Below, in pieces: positions 59,079 through 64,000 of a stretch of DNA of 64,000 bases. Position 1 is the stretch's first letter. Each line of letters starts with the position of its first letter. The notes beneath the pieces are model-generated. The model made no database searches. It was not told the DNA's origin and saw only the letters and a program-made list of their open reading frames with translations. This DNA comes from Sphingobacterium sp. CZ-UAM (GTDB taxonomy: Bacteria > Bacteroidota > Bacteroidia > Sphingobacteriales > Sphingobacteriaceae), in NCBI RefSeq assembly GCF_002000245.1, contig NZ_MTCM01000003.1, positions 1 through 64,000 on the forward strand. Reading direction: 5' to 3'. Made by a program: the position numbers and the translations under genes.

Positions 59079-59123
59079 TCGTAAGATTTTAGAATTTATT
59101 TGGATATATAATGTGAATAGGTC

Positions 59124-59151
59124 AAAAGTTGCCAAGTTATCGGCAACTTTT
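59124..59151 (+). terminator. hairpin between nrdE and nrdF
   Basis: AAAAGTTGCC pairs with GGCAACTTTT around AAGTTATC, then GGC. It may reduce or adjust transcription into nrdF, which lies 62 bases further on. Confidence 0.55.
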
Positions 59152-59213
59152 GGCTTAATCAAACATCAGAAGTTCAAATACATGAAATAAATGCCTAATA
59201 CTTTAAAATAACA

Positions 59214-60200
59214 ATGAGTAAAACATATAAAGCTGTCAATTGGAATACCCCCGAGAACGATTATGTATTGATGTTCTGGGAGCAAAACATTCGTCAATTC
59301 TGGATTGACACCGAATACATTCCATCAAAAGATATCGATAGTTGGAAACGTATCAGCCCAGAAATGAAAGATGCCTATAAAAAAGCATTAGGCGGTTTGA
59401 CCCTGTTAGATACCTTGCAGAGTCATACGGGTATGCCAAAAATCATCGACCATATAGATACATTGCAAAATAAAGCCGTATTGTCCTATATGTGTATGAT
59501 GGAAGCCATTCACGCAAAATCCTATTCCACTATTTTCACAACGGTTTCAACGACAGCTGAAATCAATGATATCTTTGAATGGGTTCAACAAAACAAATAC
59601 TTACAATACAAAGCACAGATGATCGATGGTTACTACCGTGCTATCGACAAGGAAGATGCTTCTGATGAGGAGATCTACATGGCAATGGCTGCTTCCGTAT
59701 TGTTGGAATCCTTCCTGTTCTACTCCGGATTCTTCCTACCCTTGTGGTTGTGTGGCCAGGGTGAAATGGTAGCTTCTGCCGATATCATCAAGAAAATTAT
59801 CGCCGATGAATCCATTCACGGTGTATTCGTAGGATTGATGGCACAGGATCAATTCAAAAAATTAAAGAATCAGGATCAGGTAAAAGCACGTTTCTTAGCG
59901 TTACTCTATAACTTGTATGAAAACGAGTTGAAATATACCGAGGAGATCTACACTGAAGTAGGTTTGACTGCTGAGGTGAAAGAATACGTTCGTTATAATG
60001 CCAACAAAGCATTAATGAACCTAGGCTTTGATCCTATCTTCGAAGTAAAACAAGTCAACCCAATAGTATTGAATGGCTTGAATACAGAAACGACACAACA
60101 CGACTTCTTCTCCAAGAAATCAACAAACTACGAAAAAGCGACAGAGATTGTCCATCTAAAAGATGATGACTTTAAAATGGATGTTATTGTTGATATATAA
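59214..60200 (+). CDS. nrdF: class Ib ribonucleotide reductase, small subunit
   Basis: The 328-residue ferritin-like subunit carries the dimetal-tyrosyl radical. EAIHAKSYSTIF contains metal ligands and the radical Tyr; further ligands lie in LLESFLFYSGFFLPLW and IIADESIHGVFVG. With NrdI and the NrdH-like protein it makes a full class Ib system, which can run on manganese. Confidence 0.95.
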   Translation: MSKTYKAVNWNTPENDYVLMFWEQNIRQFWIDTEYIPSKDIDSWKRISPEMKDAYKKALGGLTLLDTLQSHTGMPKIIDHIDTLQNKAVLSYMCMMEAIHAKSYSTIFTTVSTTAEINDIFEWVQQNKYLQYKAQMIDGYYRAIDKEDASDEEIYMAMAASVLLESFLFYSGFFLPLWLCGQGEMVASADIIKKIIADESIHGVFVGLMAQDQFKKLKNQDQVKARFLALLYNLYENELKYTEEIYTEVGLTAEVKEYVRYNANKALMNLGFDPIFEVKQVNPIVLNGLNTETTQHDFFSKKSTNYEKATEIVHLKDDDFKMDVIVDI

Positions 60201-60220
60201 CGATTGTCAATAGATCCAAT

Positions 60221-60259
60221 AAAAAATCCCCAAGAACTAAAGCTTCTGGGGATTTTTTT
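60221..60259 (+). terminator. intrinsic terminator after nrdF
   Basis: AAAAATCCCC pairs with GGGGATTTTT, with inner AGAA/TTCT, and is followed by T. It closes the nrd operon. Confidence 0.88.
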
Positions 60260-60411
60260 ATTTCTGAATAGTCCGTTTCCATTGACACCTATCTTTTACA
60301 AAGATATTAATGAGCTTGCTACGCCCGGTTTACTGACCAGAAGAATATTCAGTTGATTTCATAGCTATTGGGGTTTGCAAAAACAAGAAGGTTTAATGGA
60401 CATCTATTATA

Positions 60412-61305
60412 CTATCGCTGAAAAGCTTTAATTGCCTGCCCGCGCCATGCTGAATCAAGTGGGGCACCCAGCAGCCAGGTTAATGTCGGAGCGATATCAT
60501 AAATCATGACTGTTCCTTTAATCTCTTTTCCCTTTGGCACACCTGGTCCGGTCATCACCCAGGGAACCTCCACTTCTGCTAACGATTTACCGCCATGGCC
60601 TTTACCTGTCCCACCATGATCCGCAGTAACAACAAAGATCGTTTCATCAGCGATACCGGCATCTTTAACCGCTTGTTGTAACGTTCCGATCCGTCGGTCA
60701 ACATTTTTTAGTTCGGCATAGTATTCCGGCGTATTATGCCCAATATTATGGCCGACACCATCAGGTTGATCAAAATGCACAAAAGTAACTGTAGGTTTCT
60801 CCTTTTTGATGATATCTACGGTTGTATTTAATGCAGCTTCGTCATCATCCTGGGTATTAATGATTTTCTGAACCACCTTATTATCTATCAAATATCCTAT
60901 TCCAGGCCAGCTATGTATCACCGCAAATTGGGCTTTAGGGTTTTTCTGAGCGACCGCATTAAACAAAGAAGGAAACATCCCGTTTTCAGTTTTAGCCGTT
61001 GAGGGAATTTCAGGAGTCTTGCTATCCCATTCCGTATAGCCATGTGTCGTAGGCCCTGCTCCCATCAGCATGGATGCCCAGTTTACAGCACTCGAAGAAG
61101 GCAAAACAGTCCGCACATGTGTGCTATAAGTTCCGTCCTGCATCATCTTTTTGAGATTTGGCATTTCGGCTTTAGGTAATGCATAAGCACCGAAACCATC
61201 GAATCCCACTAAAACGACATGTTTGATTTTTTTGCTTTGTGCCACCAGACTATAGGTAGATAGGCCTATCAGGAGGAATGACAGTAATAGATTTTTAATT
61301 TTCAT
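60412..61305 (-). CDS. secreted nucleotide pyrophosphatase/phosphodiesterase-like enzyme
   Basis: The 297-residue product has a signal peptide (about 1-21, YSLVAQ) and the alkaline phosphatase superfamily metal sites: GFDGFG, PSSSAVNWASML with the nucleophile, FDQPDGVGH, TADHGG and KGHGG. This fits the ENPP/type I phosphodiesterase group. ATG 61305 starts a normal signal; the frame extends 33 bases further up. It follows the SusD gene at 61816 in the same direction but behind a terminator. Confidence 0.88.
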   Translation of the reverse strand: MKIKNLLLSFLLIGLSTYSLVAQSKKIKHVVLVGFDGFGAYALPKAEMPNLKKMMQDGTYSTHVRTVLPSSSAVNWASMLMGAGPTTHGYTEWDSKTPEIPSTAKTENGMFPSLFNAVAQKNPKAQFAVIHSWPGIGYLIDNKVVQKIINTQDDDEAALNTTVDIIKKEKPTVTFVHFDQPDGVGHNIGHNTPEYYAELKNVDRRIGTLQQAVKDAGIADETIFVVTADHGGTGKGHGGKSLAEVEVPWVMTGPGVPKGKEIKGTVMIYDIAPTLTWLLGAPLDSAWRGQAIKAFQR

Positions 61306-61335
61306 AATTGTTGAGTTTTCAAAGACTTGATACAT

Positions 61336-61343
61336 CAAAAATA
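61336..61343 (-). promoter_or_regulatory. -7 promoter motif for the phosphodiesterase gene
   Basis: TATTTTTG on the minus strand, an exact TAnnTTTG match. Confidence 0.4.
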
Positions 61344-61776
61344 AAAACTTTATTCTATCTATTATGTTAAGTAAACATTATTTAATATATCTCACCAATA
61401 TGTTACATGCATCGAAAAAGCTATGTTGCTAACAGGCATCTCGGCTTAGGTAAACAGCTAAACATTTCTACAAAGACACATGATCACTGCAACGACTTAA
61501 ATTAAATAAATATATTTCAGTTGGAAGTTGATTGTTGGTCTCTCGAAATTTAGGGTGAATATATTGGAGTACCTGAGCAGCACGATGCAGAAAATTATTT
61601 TTCTGTGCAACAACTGTTCTCAAGCAAATAAAATGCGGAAGCAAAGTCATAAAATTCTACTCATTCTTTGTTGTTTTATTCTTTTGTAACTCCACATAAT
61701 CATAATAAGTTCACATATCAACTTCGATAGTCAATAGCTGATGCGTTAATTCATTATTTGTTTCATCGACTTCTAT

Positions 61777-61810
61777 AAAAAATACGAGAGCTCGTAGCTC
61801 CCGTATTTTT
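61777..61810 (-). terminator. intrinsic terminator after the second SusD gene
   Basis: AAAAATACG and GAGCT pair with AGCTC and CGTATTTTT, with one mismatch between the two stems; T runs on either side. Confidence 0.85.
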
Positions 61811-61815
61811 CAGGA

Positions 61816-63447
61816 TTAATAACCGGGATTTTGTTTTAAATTTGGATTGATTGCCAGTTGATCCATAGGAACTGCATAGAGTTCTTTGTTTTTATCATTA
61901 GTGGCTTTATGATCCCACCAAGTTGCGGTAATGTATTTACCAAAACGGATCAGATCGGTCCTCCTTTTCCCTTCAAAAATAAATTCCCGGCCGCGTTCGG
62001 CCAACAACTCATTCAGAGTCAATGTAGAAGTTGTATATTTATTCGCATTCCAGTCCGCATCTTTGAAAGCCCGTTTACGGGATGCATTGATAAGGTCTAC
62101 AGCTTCCTGTGTCGCTGTTCCGCCATTTTTCCGCATGAGTGCCTCTGCCTTATCAAAATAAATTTCTGTTAGACGATAAATGATATAATCATTTTCCCAG
62201 TAATTCGGATCATCCAGGGTACCGGATTTATATTTATTGAAACGCGCGCCTGAATTTTCCTCACCTTTCGTCATTCCACCTTCTGAAGTTTTATCCCCTT
62301 CACTTTCCCTCCGAATAGAATTCACAAACACTAAAGGCTTACCCGAGTATTCTTCTGTTCCTAAAACGGGAATAGTTGTTCCAAACTTGTACTGAGGTCC
62401 AAAAAGAAACCACTCTTTCTTCCGCAAGTCATTGTTAGCATAAGCATCAAACGCTGTTGGGATCACCACGAATGCATTCCATCCACCGTAGCCTACCTTG
62501 AGAACCTCTTTCATATAGTCATAACTCATATAAAAACCTGCCCAATCAAATGTAAAGCCTGCTTGCCGGCTATACTGAAATTGGAATAATGACTCGGGGT
62601 TTTCAGAATTTGTATTACTAAATAAGGAATTTAGGTCAGAAGCTAATTTAGGAGCTCCTCCTATTCCTCCTGCTTCCCCGGAGATTATCTTATTACATAC
62701 AGAAATACATTGGTCATACATGGCCTTTCCCGACCATTTTTCCGCATTCAGATAAAGCTCAGCCAGCATCGCATAACCTGCGGCCATCGAAACTTGGCCG
62801 ATATTTTCAGCGGAAGTTTTAGGTAATTTTGGTACATTTTCTTCCAATTCCTTTTGAATAAATGCAAAGACTTCAGCACGTGGTTTTGTTTCCGGATTTA
62901 ATGGATCCGCTACTTTTGTAGCAATCGGAACATTTCCCCAAAGATCCATAATCTTGATATAATGAAAAGCTCGCATCACCTTTAACTGCGTAATAATTTG
63001 AGCCCGTTCTTCTTCTTTTAGATCAGGGATTTGTGTAATATCCAATTTTTCTATATCCTGAATGGCATTATTCACATAACCAACTCCACCCCACATCAAC
63101 TCCCAAGCTCCACGCATCCGCCCCTCATTACTTGTCCAGGTGTGATAATGCTGTCTGATATGATCACCACCATCGTATCCATGTCGGCCTTTTTGCGGCC
63201 AAGCGACCTGATCTGCACTTAATTCTGAATGGTAGTAAAAACCATTTCCTCCTGTAGGGGCCAACCAGGCTTGCATATGCGTAAATGGACGCAATGCGGC
63301 CTGCATTACCTCTCGTTTATTCTTATAAAAATTTTCATTTTTGATTCGGCTATATACATTCTCATCAAGTTTGGTACATGATGAAATTGTTCCTCCTAGC
63401 ATCAAGGACGACAATGCATAGCATATATATTTATTAGCTCTTTTCAT
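61816..63447 (-). CDS. SusD/RagB-family glycan-binding lipoprotein (second locus)
   Basis: 543 residues; lipobox ISSC (Cys24), SusD-like helical part (GYVNNAIQDIEKL, MRAFHYIKIMDLWGNVPIA) and C-terminal RagB part (LAERGREFIFEGKRRTDLIRFGKYITATWW...INPNLKQNPGY). It follows its SusC gene by 12 bases. The set is distinct from that at 47-52 kb and resembles SusD pairs often found with starch or sugar-rich glycans only in general form, so I name no substrate. Confidence 0.93.
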   Translation of the reverse strand: MKRANKYICYALSSLMLGGTISSCTKLDENVYSRIKNENFYKNKREVMQAALRPFTHMQAWLAPTGGNGFYYHSELSADQVAWPQKGRHGYDGGDHIRQHYHTWTSNEGRMRGAWELMWGGVGYVNNAIQDIEKLDITQIPDLKEEERAQIITQLKVMRAFHYIKIMDLWGNVPIATKVADPLNPETKPRAEVFAFIQKELEENVPKLPKTSAENIGQVSMAAGYAMLAELYLNAEKWSGKAMYDQCISVCNKIISGEAGGIGGAPKLASDLNSLFSNTNSENPESLFQFQYSRQAGFTFDWAGFYMSYDYMKEVLKVGYGGWNAFVVIPTAFDAYANNDLRKKEWFLFGPQYKFGTTIPVLGTEEYSGKPLVFVNSIRRESEGDKTSEGGMTKGEENSGARFNKYKSGTLDDPNYWENDYIIYRLTEIYFDKAEALMRKNGGTATQEAVDLINASRKRAFKDADWNANKYTTSTLTLNELLAERGREFIFEGKRRTDLIRFGKYITATWWDHKATNDKNKELYAVPMDQLAINPNLKQNPGY

Positions 63448-63459
63448 GTTATTCCAATT

Positions 63460-64000
63460 TTAAAATCCAACATTTAAACCAATTGTCCAAGACCGTGTCC
63501 GTGGATAAAAACTTCTTGAATCAATTCCAGCTTCAAAACCTGTATCTTGTAATTCGGGATCTAATCCTGTATACTTTGTAAATGTTGCAATATTTCTTCC
63601 TGTTGCATACACATATAAACTCTTGATATAATCGGTCTTTAATTTAAAATTATAACCCAACGTGATATTGTCCAACTTCACAAAACTTCCGTTTTCCAAA
63701 TAGTAATCGGAATACTGTGGGTCTTGTTTGATAGCCGCATGTTTGGTAAAGGCACTTTCAAAAACGTTATTTGGGAGCCATTTTTGATTTCCAAAAAACA
63801 TGTCTGCGGTATTTAGGATATCATACTTGAATTTTCCTCGGAAAAAGATAGTTAGATCAAAACCTTTATACGCAAAACGATTTCCTAAAGAAGCATTAAA
63901 TTTGGGGACACCATTGCCAATATAAGCTCGGTCATTATCATTCACTTCACTCGTTGTCCCAGTTGTTCCATCAGACTTATAAAATAACCACTCTCCTTTA
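63460..64000 (-). CDS. SusC/RagA-family TonB-dependent transporter, C-terminal part (cut by window edge)
   Basis: The frame stays open to the window end. The visible 179 or so residues are the last barrel strands: NDNDRAYIGNGVPKFNASLGNRFAYKGFDLTIFFRGKFKYD, LENGSFVKLDNITLGYNF, YVYATGRNIATFTKYTGLDPE and the terminal SWTIGLNVGF. These are typical of SusC ends, and SusD follows. Confidence 0.93.
   Translation of the reverse strand, partial: KGEWLFYKSDGTTGTTSEVNDNDRAYIGNGVPKFNASLGNRFAYKGFDLTIFFRGKFKYDILNTADMFFGNQKWLPNNVFESAFTKHAAIKQDPQYSDYYLENGSFVKLDNITLGYNFKLKTDYIKSLYVYATGRNIATFTKYTGLDPELQDTGFEAGIDSRSFYPRTRSWTIGLNVGF

Larger units (their letters stand above)
61306..61815. other. 510-base spacer between SusD and the phosphodiesterase gene
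   Basis: Holds the terminator at 61777-61810 and a -7 motif TATTTTTG on the minus strand (61336-61343), about 30 bases before the phosphodiesterase start; no -33 TTG at the right distance. A 60-codon minus-strand frame (61468-61650) does not look like a gene. Confidence 0.5.

Noticed and set aside
61468..61650. 60-codon minus-strand frame between SusD and the phosphodiesterase gene
   Set aside because: No start signal, domain or gene-like composition.

Overview
The window reads as chromosome from a Sphingobacterium-like member of the Bacteroidota (Sphingobacteriaceae). The evidence is two SusC/SusD outer-membrane pairs, many lipoproteins with a Cys after a short signal, Bacteroidota -7 promoter motifs (TAnnTTTG), an atpD-atpC pair away from the other ATP synthase genes, a class II (about 490 aa) ketol-acid reductoisomerase, and A/T-rich spacers with few Shine-Dalgarno sequences. 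I see no transposase, phage gene, integrase or CRISPR array. The genus is an inference.

Layout. 1-613: five identical initiator tRNA-fMet genes on the minus strand, four of the five followed inside the window by the same hairpin/U-tract unit; the array is cut by the left edge. 0.7-9.5 kb: housekeeping genes era, uvrC, a class A PBP (1A type), ispF, a shortened glycogen-synthase-like protein, and panC/panD. 9.5-13.1 kb: a small membrane protein with an HTHPYDF motif, a TonB-dependent receptor and a secreted thioredoxin-like protein, perhaps a metal-uptake unit. 13.2-22 kb: two FKBP-like lipoproteins, nadE, a DUF4136 lipoprotein, a DnaQ-type exonuclease overlapping a cNMP/CBS/DUF294 nucleotidyltransferase-like protein, and a membrane coiled-coil protein. 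22-23.9 kb: atpD-atpC.

24.2-39.4 kb is a nearly complete branched-chain amino acid cluster: ilvE-ilvD-ilvB-ilvN-(DinB)-ilvC-leuC-(PEGA/SHOCT lipoprotein)-leuD-(twin ABC ATPase)-leuB-leuA, followed by ilvA. Together these take threonine and pyruvate to isoleucine, valine and leucine. Three genes with no known role in the pathway sit inside the run. A 34-base sequence pattern lies just upstream of both ilvB and leuB.

40.3-53.2 kb is a minus-strand glycan-use locus: AraC regulator, SusC, SusD, small secreted protein, arylsulfate sulfotransferase lipoprotein, GH130 mannosyl-glucose phosphorylase, secreted endonuclease/exonuclease/phosphatase-family enzyme and SSS symporter. The GH130 enzyme points to beta-mannan oligosaccharides; the sulfotransferase is the odd member. 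53.5-60.3 kb: an S9 peptidase, then a class Ib ribonucleotide reductase operon (nrdH-like, nrdI, nrdE, nrdF) with DnaA boxes upstream. 60.4-64 kb: a nucleotide pyrophosphatase/phosphodiesterase-like enzyme and a second SusD/SusC pair, the SusC gene cut by the right edge.

The points I would look at first are the initiator tRNA array, the sulfotransferase inside a GH130 locus, the DnaQ/DUF294 pair, the glycogen-synthase-like protein without its ADP-glucose motif or second domain, the ABC protein with one degenerate ATPase site, and the shared upstream element in the ilv/leu cluster. I found no clearly unprecedented system.
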